Positions 54,359-64,000 of a stretch of 64,000 nt of DNA are shown here, piece by piece. Positions within the stretch are counted from its first letter, which is position 1. Every line of letters begins with the position of its first letter. The notes beneath the pieces are model-generated. The model did not search any database. It was given only the letters and a program-made list of their open reading frames with translations, and was not told the origin of the DNA. The position numbers were made by a program, and so were the translations under genes. This DNA comes from Ramlibacter sp. (GTDB taxonomy: Bacteria > Pseudomonadota > Gammaproteobacteria > Burkholderiales > Burkholderiaceae_C): the NCBI GenBank assembly GCA_021323335.1, contig JAJTCN010000019.1, positions 1 through 64,000 on the forward strand, in the 5' to 3' direction.

Positions 54359-54458
54359 GGCGGGTCTCCTCGTCGGTTCGGGTCCAGTCTAGCGAAGCGA
54401 AGGACCGTCCTACAGCGCCCCGGCGGGCCTGCTTGCACTCCGGGCGCGCCGAGGCTCC

Positions 54459-54464
54459 TAGAGT
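54459..54464 (+). promoter_or_regulatory. Candidate -10 element, 6 nt before ATG 54471
   Basis: TAGAGT followed by CCCTGC and ATG; a TTGCAC at 54433-54438 is a distant -35 candidate (20-bp spacing). Confidence 0.45.
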
Positions 54465-54470
54465 CCCTGC

Positions 54471-54659
54471 ATGAGCACGAACACCAGCATCGGCCCCGAC
54501 GCCAACCGGGCGGGCAACGACAACCCGGGCAATGCCGACGGCTGCGGCAACAAGACGCTGGGCGACCAGGCCACGCAATTGCCGCCCACCGGCGCGGATG
54601 CGCAAGGCGAGGCAGCACAGGCGGACCCGTCGCGCGACAAGGCGCCCAAGGAGCGCTGA
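54471..54659 (+). CDS. Small acidic, disordered hypothetical protein
   Basis: 62 residues, rich in Gly, Asn, Asp, Ala and Gln (SIGPDANRAGNDNPGNADGC, then ADAQGEAAQADPSRDKAPKE), no hydrophobic segment. Composition resembles hydrophilin-like stress proteins. A TAGAGT -10 directly precedes the start and a TGTAGGAC octamer lies about 60 nt upstream. Family not recognised. Confidence 0.5.
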   Translation: MSTNTSIGPDANRAGNDNPGNADGCGNKTLGDQATQLPPTGADAQGEAAQADPSRDKAPKER

Positions 54660-54728
54660 ACCCGCATGGCTGCCCGCCCGGAAGGCGAAGTGGCTTAGAG
54701 TTGCGCCCGAACCTGTGGAGGAGGGCGC

Positions 54729-56315
54729 TTGGAATCACCTGATCCGTTGCCGGCATCGGTGCCGGTGCTGATCGCCGGCGGCGGGCCGGTGGGCTTGACC
54801 CTGGCCGCACTGCTGGCGCGGCACGGCGTGCGCAGCCTGGTGGTCGAAGCCGACCCGGGCTACTGCACCGGCAGCCGCGCCATCTGCATCTCGCGCCGCT
54901 CGCAGGAAATCCTGTGGGCCGCCGGCGCCGGCCCGGCCCTGCAGGCCAAGGCATTGCCGTGGACCGGCGGGCGCAGCTACTGGCGCAACCAGGAAGTGCT
55001 GCGTTTCGAGATGCCCAGCGAGCCGACGCAGCGCTTCGCGCCCATGGTCAACATCCAGCAATACCACGTGGAAGCCTTCGTGCACCAGGCATTGCAGCAG
55101 GTGCCGGAACTGGTGCAGGTGGCGTGGTCGGCGCGCGTGGCCGGCGTCGACCAGGCGGAGGACGGTGTTCTGGTGGAAGTGGACACCGCCGCAGGCCGAA
55201 CGCGGGTGCGCGCCGGCTACGTCGCGGCCTGCGACGGCGGCCGCAGCACCGTGCGCGAGCTGCTCGGCCTGCAGTTCGAAGGCATGCAGTACGAGGGCCG
55301 CTACGTCATCGTCGACGTCCGCCAGAAGACCCGGCGCGCGGTGGAGCGGCTGGCCTGGTTCGATCCGCCGTCGAACCCGGGGTCCACGCTCCTCATGCAC
55401 CGCCAGCCCGACGACGTCTGGCGCATCGACTACCAGCTGGCGGACGGCGAGGATGCGGACGAGGCGCTGAAGCCGCAGAACATCCTGCCCAGGGTGCAGA
55501 GCCACCTGGCCATGATCGGCGAGGACGAGCCGTGGGAGCTGCAGTGGGCGTCGATGTACAACGCCAAGTGCCTGACGCTGCGGTCGTATCGCGAACGGCG
55601 CGTGCTGTTCGCGGGCGACGCCGCGCACCTGGTGCCGATCTTCGGCGTGCGCGGCCTCAACTCGGGCCTGGACGACGCCGCCAACCTGGCCTGGAAGCTG
55701 GCGCTGGTGCTCGATGGCGGCGCGGCGCCGTCGCTGCTGGACAGCTATTCGTCCGAGCGCGTGCAGGCGGCGCGCGAGAACATCGCCTATGGCGCCAAGA
55801 GCACGGAGTTCATGGCGCCGCCGGATTTCGCGTTCCGGCTGATGCGGGAGGCGACGCTGCGCCTGGCCCTGGACGACGCCGCGGTGCGGTCGCTCATCAA
55901 TCCCAGGCAGTCGGCGCCGGTCGCCTATTCGGAGTCGCCGTTGAACGTCGCGCAGCGGGGCCGGTGGACGAGCGCGCTGGCCGCCCCGGGGCAGCCCGCG
56001 CCGGAGGCGCTGCTGCGCGGGCCGCACGGCGACTTCCACCTGACCCAGTGCTTCGGCACCGACTTCACGTGCCTGGTGTTCGCCGACGGCTCGCTGCCGC
56101 AGGCCGTGGCGGCACTGGCGGCTCACGGCGTCGGGGTGCTGGAGATCGCCGCCGAGGCGGACCCGTGGGGACAGGCGCGCGAGCGCTATGGGCTCGAGGC
56201 CGGGGGCGCCGCGCTCGTCCTGGTGCGGCCCGACGGCTACGTCATGGGCCGCTGGAGCGGGCTGGATCCGGAACCCGTGCTGGCCTGCCTGCGGGAGAAG
56301 GGATTGAGCTTATGA
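54729..56315 (+). CDS. FAD-dependent aromatic monooxygenase (MhpA/PheA-like)
   Basis: 528 residues from TTG 54729 with RBS ggagga. FAD-binding GGGPVGLTLAALLARHG, the DG motif ACDGGRSTVRELLGL, and GDAAHLVPIFGVRGLNSGLDDAANLAWKL (GD motif, here with P-I-F-G-V-R-G) define a flavoprotein hydroxylase of group A; a thioredoxin-like C-terminal domain follows after residue 410. It hydroxylates phenolic compounds with NAD(P)H. Translationally coupled to a short downstream gene (ATGA overlap). Substrate unassigned. Confidence 0.86.
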   Translation: MESPDPLPASVPVLIAGGGPVGLTLAALLARHGVRSLVVEADPGYCTGSRAICISRRSQEILWAAGAGPALQAKALPWTGGRSYWRNQEVLRFEMPSEPTQRFAPMVNIQQYHVEAFVHQALQQVPELVQVAWSARVAGVDQAEDGVLVEVDTAAGRTRVRAGYVAACDGGRSTVRELLGLQFEGMQYEGRYVIVDVRQKTRRAVERLAWFDPPSNPGSTLLMHRQPDDVWRIDYQLADGEDADEALKPQNILPRVQSHLAMIGEDEPWELQWASMYNAKCLTLRSYRERRVLFAGDAAHLVPIFGVRGLNSGLDDAANLAWKLALVLDGGAAPSLLDSYSSERVQAARENIAYGAKSTEFMAPPDFAFRLMREATLRLALDDAAVRSLINPRQSAPVAYSESPLNVAQRGRWTSALAAPGQPAPEALLRGPHGDFHLTQCFGTDFTCLVFADGSLPQAVAALAAHGVGVLEIAAEADPWGQARERYGLEAGGAALVLVRPDGYVMGRWSGLDPEPVLACLREKGLSL

Positions 56316-56506
56316 CCGATACGGACCTGGACCAGGCCTACACGGCGTTGTGTCGCGCCCTGGGCGAGGTGGGCCCGCAGCGCAGCGAGCTGCTGCTGTC
56401 GATGGTCTGCCTGGCGCTGATGGCGCGCAGCGAGGAGGCCGGCCCGGTGCTGGAACTGATCGAGCGTTCGCGGCAGCGCCTGCAGGAAGAAGCCGCCGGC
56501 CGCTAG
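56312..56506 (+). CDS. Small hypothetical protein coupled to the FAD monooxygenase
   Basis: 64 residues from ATG 56312, overlapping the monooxygenase stop as ATGA. Predicted all-helical (LDQAYTALCRALGEVG, LLSMVCLALMARSEEAGPVL, IERSRQRLQEEA). The tight coupling and plausible amphipathic helices suggest a real accessory protein. Family not recognised. It overlaps the convergent chemoreceptor gene by 4 nt. Confidence 0.6.
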   Translation: MTDTDLDQAYTALCRALGEVGPQRSELLLSMVCLALMARSEEAGPVLELIERSRQRLQEEAAGR

Positions 56507-58131
56507 CCGCCTTGCCAGGCGAGCGGCTGCAGGGCCGGCATCTCCACCACGGCCACGTCGTCGACGGCTTCGGCCTGTTCTTCGTCGAGGCGGAACCGGC
56601 TGGTGGCGGCGACCAGCTCGCCGGCCTGGGCCAGCAGCGATTCGATGGTGCCGTTGATTTCCTGCACCAGCGCCGCATTGCTCTGGGTGGCCGAGTCCAT
56701 CTGCGCAATGGTGGTGTTGACCTGCTCGATGCCCGCGCGCTGCTCGCTGCTGGCTCGCGCGATGTCCGAGACCAGTTGCGCGACTTCGTGCGCCACTTTG
56801 ACCACCCGGGCCATGGAATCCCCGGCCTGCGTGGCGGCCTGGCTGCCTTGCTGGGCCTGGCCCACGGCGGCGGCGACCAGCTGCTTGATGTCCTTCGAGG
56901 CCTCCGCGCTGCGCTGCGCCAGCAGCCGGACTTCGGCCGCCACCACCGCGAAGCCGCGCCCGTGTTCGCCGGCGCGGGCCGCCTCCACCGCGGCGTTCAG
57001 CGCCAGCAGGTTGGTCTTGAAGGCGATCTCGTCGATGACGCCGACGATGTCGGCCACCTTGCGCGAGGACTGGTGGATGCCTTCCATCGTCCGCACCACG
57101 CCCTGGACCTTCTGGCCGCTGTCCTCGGCCAGGTCCGACGCCTCATGGGCGAGCTGGCTGGCCTTGCCGGCACCGTCGCTGTTCTGCTTGACGATGGCCG
57201 TCAGCTCCTCGACGCTGGCCGCGGTTTCCTCCAGCGACGCCGCCTGCTGCTCGGTGCGGGCCGCCAGTTCGGTGTTGCCGGCCGAGATGCGTTCGGACGC
57301 GCTGCTGACCGCGCCGGCACTGTCGCGGATGGCCCGCACCAGGGCGTTCAGGCGGGCCTGCATGCTCCCCAGCGCGGTGACCACCCGACCGGTTTCGTCG
57401 CCCCAGGAGCGGGTGACGGTCTGCCGCAGGTCCCCGTCCGCCACGCGCTCGGCCGTCCGCACGGCGAAGTGCAGCGGCCGCACGATGCCGCGCGTGATGA
57501 TCCAGGTGGCCGCGACACCCAGCGCGATGCCGCACAGGGTGCCGAGGATGAAGCGCAGCTCGGTCGCCGCAGCCTGCTGCCGGCCGGCCTCCGCCCGCTC
57601 GCGCGCCAGCGCGGTGGTGGTCTCCACCAGCGCCTCCAGGTCGGCGCCCAGGGCGGCCTGCAGCGGACGAACCTCGTTGTAGACGATGGCCTGGGCCGGG
57701 GCGTACTCGGCCTGGTCGGACAGCTCCATGGCCTCGTGCAGCTTGGCCGAGATGGGGGCGTGCGCGCCCTTGAGTTTCCGGGCCAGTTCGCGGATGCGGA
57801 GGTCGGCCTGCTCGCCGTCCCCCAGGCGTTGCAGCGTGGCGGCGGCTTCCGCATAGGCCTTCTCGCCGGCCTGCAGCGCCTTGAAGGCGGCACCCTGGCG
57901 GTCGGAGTCGGTCTGGCCGACGAAGTCACGGATGGCCACGGCTTCGGCGAGTTGCGCGGCGCGCATGGCCGCGGCTGCGTTGAGGAGCGCGATGTTCTCG
58001 CGCTCCAGCTGGCTCGCATGCCGCTCCAGCTCGCGCAGGCCGTTGAAGGCCACTCCCATGTTGGCCAGGGAGATGACCAGCAGGACGATGAACGCCAGTG
58101 CCAGCCTGACGACGACCTTCAGATTTCGCAT
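56503..58131 (-). CDS. Methyl-accepting chemotaxis protein (first of two in tandem)
   Basis: 542 residues. TM1 about 8-28, a four-helix-bundle sensor (about 30-190) and TM2 about 192-214, then HAMP and a signalling domain with tip [20 protein letters not shown] followed by EHGRGFAVVAAEVR. No C-terminal NWETF-type pentapeptide for CheR/CheB docking. Ligand unknown; the sensor resembles 4HB_MCP domains. Tandem paralogue of the gene at 58.25-59.88 kb, 118 nt away. Confidence 0.92.
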   Translation of the reverse strand: MRNLKVVVRLALAFIVLLVISLANMGVAFNGLRELERHASQLERENIALLNAAAAMRAAQLAEAVAIRDFVGQTDSDRQGAAFKALQAGEKAYAEAAATLQRLGDGEQADLRIRELARKLKGAHAPISAKLHEAMELSDQAEYAPAQAIVYNEVRPLQAALGADLEALVETTTALARERAEAGRQQAAATELRFILGTLCGIALGVAATWIITRGIVRPLHFAVRTAERVADGDLRQTVTRSWGDETGRVVTALGSMQARLNALVRAIRDSAGAVSSASERISAGNTELAARTEQQAASLEETAASVEELTAIVKQNSDGAGKASQLAHEASDLAEDSGQKVQGVVRTMEGIHQSSRKVADIVGVIDEIAFKTNLLALNAAVEAARAGEHGRGFAVVAAEVRLLAQRSAEASKDIKQLVAAAVGQAQQGSQAATQAGDSMARVVKVAHEVAQLVSDIARASSEQRAGIEQVNTTIAQMDSATQSNAALVQEINGTIESLLAQAGELVAATSRFRLDEEQAEAVDDVAVVEMPALQPLAWQGG

Positions 58132-58249
58132 GCGGCTGCCTTCCCCACGGTTGAGTTGGTCAGGATGCCAGCCGCCTCAACCTGTTGCAAGTTGTGTGTG
58201 GCGTCGGCGCCTATCCAACGCCCGGACTCTGCCGAAAGGGGTAGACCGT

Positions 58250-59884
58250 TCAAGCAGGCCGCAACGGTTGCCACTCCAGCGTTGCCGGTTCCGCGAAGGC
58301 GCCGGGCGCGGCGCGCGGAGGGGTCGCGTCCGCCTCCCCGTCCAGCGTGAACCGGCTAGCCGCGGCCACCAGGCCGCGCGCTTCGGTGAGCAAGGTCTCC
58401 GTCAAGCCGTTGATGTCCTGCACCAGCGTGTTGTTGCTCTGCGTGACCCCGTCGAGCTGCGCGATGGTGCCGTTGACCTGCTCGATCCCCGTGCGCTGCT
58501 CCTCGCTCGCGCGGGCGATCTCGGTGACCACCTGCGCCACTTCCTGCGCGACCTGCACGACCTGGGCGATGGTGTCGCCGGCCTGCGTGGCCGCCTTGCC
58601 GCCCTGGTCGGACTGCCCCACGGCGTCGGCGACCAGCCCGCGGATCTCCTTGGCGGCGTCGGCGCTGCGCTGCGCCAGCACCCGCACCTGCGCGGCGATG
58701 ACGCCGAAGCCGCGGCCCTGGTCTCCGGCGCGGGCCGCCTCGACAGCCGCATTCAGGGCGAGCAGGTTGGTCTGGAACGCCATTTCGTCCATGAGGCCGA
58801 CGATGTCGGACACCTTGCGCGAGGACGTCTGGATGCCCTGCATGCGCTGCACGACGCCCTGCACGGCCTCGCCGCCGCCGACGGCCAGCTGCGCGGCCCG
58901 GGCGGCCAGCTCGCTGGCGCGGTGGGCATTGCTGCTGTTCTGTTGCACGGTGGCGGTGAGCTGCTCCACGCTCGCGGCGGTTTCCTCCAAGGATGCTGCC
59001 TGTTCCTCCGTGCGCACTGCGAGGTCCGTGTTGCCGACGGCGATCCGGTCCGATGCGTTGCTGACGGCATTGGCGCCGTCGCGGATGGCGCGGACCAGCA
59101 CGTTCAGGCGCTGCTGCATGTCGCCGAGCGCGTCGAGTACGCGGCCGGTCTCGTCGCCCCGCTTCTCCAGCTGGAGCACGCTGAGGTCGCCTTCCGCAAC
59201 CCGTTCCGCGGCATTCACCGCGGACAGGAGCGGGCGCACGATGCCGCGCGTGATGACGATGGTCGCGAGCAAGCCGATGAGCAGGGCGGCCACGACCGAG
59301 GCGGCGAGCCGTTGCTCGCTGCGCGACGACTGCAGCCGTGCGGCATCGGCGCGTTCCCGCGCCAGCGTCGTCGAGCGGACGACCAGGCCCTGGAGGCCGG
59401 AGGCGATCGCCGCCTGCATGGGCCGGATGTCGTTGTAGACGAGGTTCTGGGCCTGCTGGTACTCGGCGCTCTCGGAGAGTTCGACGGCTTCCCGCATCCT
59501 GGCCGCCACCTGCGCGCTCGCGCGCTTGAGCTTGGCGACCTGGGCGGCGATGTCCGCGTTTTGCATGGCGGTGGCGATCCGTTCCAGCTGGGCGGAAGCC
59601 TCGGCGTAGCCGGCGGCGCTGGCCTTCAGTGCCAGGAGGGCGCGCCGCTGGCTTTCCACGTCCGGGAGGCTGACGAAGTCGCGAATGGCCACGCCTTCGT
59701 CGGATTGCGCGATGCGCATCGAGGTGGCCGCATCGACCATGGCCAGGGTCTCACGCTCCAGCCGATCCAGCTGGTCTTGCGCCCCGCGCATGCCCACGAG
59801 CGCCAGGCCCACGGCCACGAGCATCAAGGCCAGCAGCAGGGTGAACGCGAGGCCCAGTCTCGCACCGACTTTCAGGTTGCCCAT
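58250..59884 (-). CDS. Methyl-accepting chemotaxis protein (second of two in tandem)
   Basis: 544 residues with the same layout as the neighbour: TM1 about 9-30, 4HB sensor, TM2 near 195-215, HAMP, signalling domain. The sensor halves share the pattern VAIRDFV and [16 protein letters not shown]/AIVYNEVRPLQAAL, so the two arose by duplication. The tip reads [20 protein letters not shown] then [14 protein letters not shown], with Gly and Gln where most receptors have Ala and Glu. No CheR-docking pentapeptide. Confidence 0.92.
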   Translation of the reverse strand: MGNLKVGARLGLAFTLLLALMLVAVGLALVGMRGAQDQLDRLERETLAMVDAATSMRIAQSDEGVAIRDFVSLPDVESQRRALLALKASAAGYAEASAQLERIATAMQNADIAAQVAKLKRASAQVAARMREAVELSESAEYQQAQNLVYNDIRPMQAAIASGLQGLVVRSTTLARERADAARLQSSRSEQRLAASVVAALLIGLLATIVITRGIVRPLLSAVNAAERVAEGDLSVLQLEKRGDETGRVLDALGDMQQRLNVLVRAIRDGANAVSNASDRIAVGNTDLAVRTEEQAASLEETAASVEQLTATVQQNSSNAHRASELAARAAQLAVGGGEAVQGVVQRMQGIQTSSRKVSDIVGLMDEMAFQTNLLALNAAVEAARAGDQGRGFGVIAAQVRVLAQRSADAAKEIRGLVADAVGQSDQGGKAATQAGDTIAQVVQVAQEVAQVVTEIARASEEQRTGIEQVNGTIAQLDGVTQSNNTLVQDINGLTETLLTEARGLVAAASRFTLDGEADATPPRAAPGAFAEPATLEWQPLRPA

Positions 59885-60088
59885 GTCTCTGCTTGCACCT
59901 AGTGTCTTGATGTCATTTCACAGTGCCATCCACGGTACGGATGCGCAAGCAGGGTGTTGTGGAGAGGCACGAGACAAATCGTTACGTTCGTGATTTACCG
60001 CACGGGAAGGGCGGTTGCGTTGGCCGGGCGTGACGTTCGACGTCGTCGGCGGAATGTCCCTCCCCGCGGCTGGAGGCCGTCGAATCCC

Positions 60089-60094
60089 TACAAT
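60089..60094 (+). promoter_or_regulatory. Candidate -10 element of ygiQ
   Basis: TACAAT, 21 nt before ATG 60116; predicted leader about 15 nt. -35 not recognisable. Confidence 0.35.
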
Positions 60095-60115
60095 CGCCGG
60101 TCCCCCCGCCACACC

Positions 60116-62374
<2,259 letters not shown>

Positions 62375-62384
62375 GCGAAAGCAC

Positions 62385-62462
62385 GGCGGGGTCGCTGTCG
62401 CGAACCCGCCCTACAAAGGCCACGACCATCGCGTAGGGCGGGTTCGCGTCAGCGACCCCGCC
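62385..62462. repeat. Long inverted repeat (30-bp arms, 18-nt loop) after ygiQ
   Basis: Arms 62385-62414 and 62433-62462 match at 29 of 30 positions. It lies between two convergent genes (ygiQ and the CaiB-type gene) and could act as a bidirectional transcription stop, although it lacks a T-tract. Its arms contain GTAGGGCGGGTTCGCG, a repeat-family sequence. Confidence 0.8.
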
Positions 62463-62466
62463 GGTG

Positions 62467-63360
62467 TCAGGTGGTCATCGTGTGGACCGGCAGGTCCTTC
62501 TCCGCCGCCAGCTGATCCAGCTCCGCGCACGTCTTCGACGCGAAGAACGCCGCCACCGCCGCATGCGTGTCCTTTGCGAACATCGCCTTCATGTCCGCCT
62601 GCGCGACGCCGGCCGCGGCGCACAGCGCCGCCGCGAAGTGCGGCTCCAGCGCGGCAACAGCCACCCGTCCGTCCTGGCACGGATAGACGCGGTAGCCCGC
62701 GTGCGCTCCCCCCACCGAGCCGGCCGGCTGCGTCAGCCCCCAGCGGCGCGGCAGCGCGAGATAGGCGGCGGCATCGGACAGCGCGACTTCCAGGTACAGG
62801 CCTTCCGGATGCGGATCGCCGCTGCCCGCATACCGCTCGTGCTTGCGCATCGCCGCATGCAGCACCGCCTCCGACGCCATCAGCGACCCCGACATGTCGG
62901 CGTAGAGCGTCGCCGGCAGTTCGAGCCCCGGCACCAGGCCGTTGTCGGCCAGGTAGGTGAGGTCGTGGCCCGGTTCCTCCGCCCGCGCGCCGGGCGCACC
63001 CACGATCGCCACCTGGCTGAGGCTCGGGTAGCGGCCATGCAGTTCCTTCCAGCCCAGGCCGAGCTTGCGCAGCGCGGAAGGCCGGAACGATGTCAGCAGC
63101 ACGTCAGCCTGCGACAGCGCGCCATGGACGGCCGCCTGGCCTTCGGGCGACTTCAGGTCGGCCTGCACCACCTTCACGCCTTCGTGCAGTTGCGCATACG
63201 CCTGCGGGTTGTAGTGCCCCATGGGGTCGCCAGAGGGCGGCTCCACCTTGGTACACGTGGCGCCCATGCGGCGGCAGCGCATCAACGCCGCCGGCCCCGG
63301 CAGGTTGAGCGCGAGGCTGAGGATGCGCAATCCGTGCAGGGGGGCGAAGGCTTTCGTCAT
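62467..63360 (-). CDS. CaiB/BaiF-type CoA transferase / racemase-family protein
   Basis: 297 residues from ATG 63360. Family III CoA-transferase fold: LHGLRILSLALNLPGPAALMR, VEPPSGDPMGHYNP, the catalytic Asp region EEPGHDLTYLADNGLVPG and PCQDGRVAVAALEPHF. It is about 100 residues shorter than typical CaiB proteins, resembling the alpha-methylacyl-CoA racemase-like short members. It is divergent from a Bug receptor gene, a common pairing in Burkholderiales, suggesting joint use of an organic acid. Substrate unknown. Confidence 0.85.
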   Translation of the reverse strand: MTKAFAPLHGLRILSLALNLPGPAALMRCRRMGATCTKVEPPSGDPMGHYNPQAYAQLHEGVKVVQADLKSPEGQAAVHGALSQADVLLTSFRPSALRKLGLGWKELHGRYPSLSQVAIVGAPGARAEEPGHDLTYLADNGLVPGLELPATLYADMSGSLMASEAVLHAAMRKHERYAGSGDPHPEGLYLEVALSDAAAYLALPRRWGLTQPAGSVGGAHAGYRVYPCQDGRVAVAALEPHFAAALCAAAGVAQADMKAMFAKDTHAAVAAFFASKTCAELDQLAAEKDLPVHTMTT

Positions 63361-63481
63361 GGCGGGCAAGGCTAGCAGAGCCTTCGGCTGGGGTACATCC
63401 CGATGCCGCACCGGGCCCGCGCCGGTACGCTGGGACCGTGGCCGGAGCCTTCCGGCCCCCTCATCCACAGGAGACCAACGA

Positions 63482-64000
63482 ATGCAGTTCAAGCGCACCA
63501 TGATCACGTTCCTCGGGCTGGCCACCGCGGCCCTCGCCCAGGCCCAAGGCACTTGGCCGACCAAGCCCGTCACGCTGGTCGTGCCGTTCGCCGCCGGCGG
63601 CCCGACCGACGTCGTGGCCCGCACGCTGGCCGCGTCGATGAGCCAGAGCCTCGGCCAGACGGTCGTGGTGGAGAACAAGCTGGGCGCCGGCGGCAACGTC
63701 GCCGCCAACCACGTCGCCAAGTCCCCGGCGGACGGCTACACCTTCTTCATCCACCACAACGGCATGGCGACGTCCACCGCGCTGTACCGCAAGCTGCAGT
63801 ACGACGCGATGAAGGACTTCGAATACGTCTCGCAGGCCGTCGAAGTCCCGATGACGCTGCTGGCCCGCAAGGACTTTCCCGCCAACAACTTCAACGAACT
63901 GGTCACCTACGTCAAGGCCAACAAGGAGAAGATCAACCTCGCCACGGCCGGCCTCGGCGCCGTGTCGCAGCTGTGCGGCATGATGTTCCAGCGCGCCCTC
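63482..64000 (+). CDS. Bug-family tripartite tricarboxylate transporter substrate-binding protein, 3' end cut by the window
   Basis: The first 173 residues are visible. Cleavable signal peptide (MITFLGLATAALAQAQG), then the TctC/Bug signature WPTKPVTLVVPFAAGGPTD, ARTLAASMSQSLGQTVVVEN and KLGAGGNVAANHVAKSPADGYT. Periplasmic ligand capture for TTT transporters or for signalling. RBS aggagacc is 6 nt before ATG 63482. No TctA/TctB genes are in view, as is usual for Bug proteins. The open frame runs to the window edge. Confidence 0.92.
   Translation, partial: MQFKRTMITFLGLATAALAQAQGTWPTKPVTLVVPFAAGGPTDVVARTLAASMSQSLGQTVVVENKLGAGGNVAANHVAKSPADGYTFFIHHNGMATSTALYRKLQYDAMKDFEYVSQAVEVPMTLLARKDFPANNFNELVTYVKANKEKINLATAGLGAVSQLCGMMFQRAL

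Noticed and set aside
59885-60115. Sigma28-type (flagellar) promoter upstream of the second chemoreceptor
   Set aside because: No TAAA-N15-GCCGATAA-like sequence found in the 231-nt gap or in the 118-nt gap between the two receptors.

Overview
The window is high-GC bacterial DNA (roughly two thirds G+C by eye), densely packed with genes on both strands. Gene content and order (hisZ-purA, a rlmB-sirtuin pair, a sorAB-type sulfite oxidase, a TTT/Bug solute receptor, umuD next to an SRAP gene, two-component signalling and chemoreceptors) point to a betaproteobacterium of the Burkholderiales. Comamonadaceae, in the Ramlibacter/Variovorax range, fits best; this is inference from protein similarity recalled by eye, not a search. 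I see no rRNA, tRNA, insertion sequence, prophage, integrase or CRISPR array.

Layout. 0-5 kb: 3' part of hisZ, then purA and a phosphoribosyltransferase gene, both interrupted by what look like losses of about 100 nt; then a MetC-like lyase and a DUF2189 membrane protein. 5-9.9 kb: mnmH and tesA divergent from an ABC ATPase, rlmB, a class III sirtuin and two lipoproteins. 9.9-16.8 kb: a split chromate transporter, an EamA exporter coupled to a MarR-GNAT fusion, a sorA/sorB sulfite dehydrogenase pair, an SMP-30 protein and a coniferyl aldehyde dehydrogenase. 16.8-25 kb: a beta-oxidation operon (thiolase, FadB-like), a large DUF6351 lipoprotein, an acyl-CoA dehydrogenase and a methyltransferase. 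25-31 kb: a haem-oxygenase-like diiron protein, TerB, DnaJ-like and WXXGXW proteins, a D-tartrate dehydratase with a divergent LysR, and a candidate small RNA. 31-36.6 kb: a divergent FtsH-like protease, a DUF2059 protein and a DUF2868/DUF3482-like fusion. 36.6-53 kb: a signalling and DNA-repair stretch holding two REC-PAS-kinase-REC hybrids, a bacteriophytochrome operon (bphO-bphP-response regulator-hybrid kinase), umuD, an SRAP gene, umuC, ku and exonuclease III. 53-64 kb: a degenerate cyclase-like protein, an enoyl-CoA hydratase, an FAD monooxygenase, two tandem chemoreceptors, a YgiQ radical-SAM protein, a CaiB-type protein and the start of a Bug receptor.

The most unusual signals are regulatory. 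Eleven genes on both strands have a sigma70-like -10 hexamer ending exactly 6 nt before the start codon, which predicts transcripts that begin at the start codon (leaderless mRNAs). For umuD and umuC the same -10 lies inside a LexA box. An octamer TGTAGGAC recurs in intergenic regions between 28 and 54 kb. A minus-strand hairpin/terminator array at about 30.75-30.83 kb looks like the 3' end of an unannotated small RNA. The clustered defects in purA and its neighbour are either a local assembly fault or very recent deletions.
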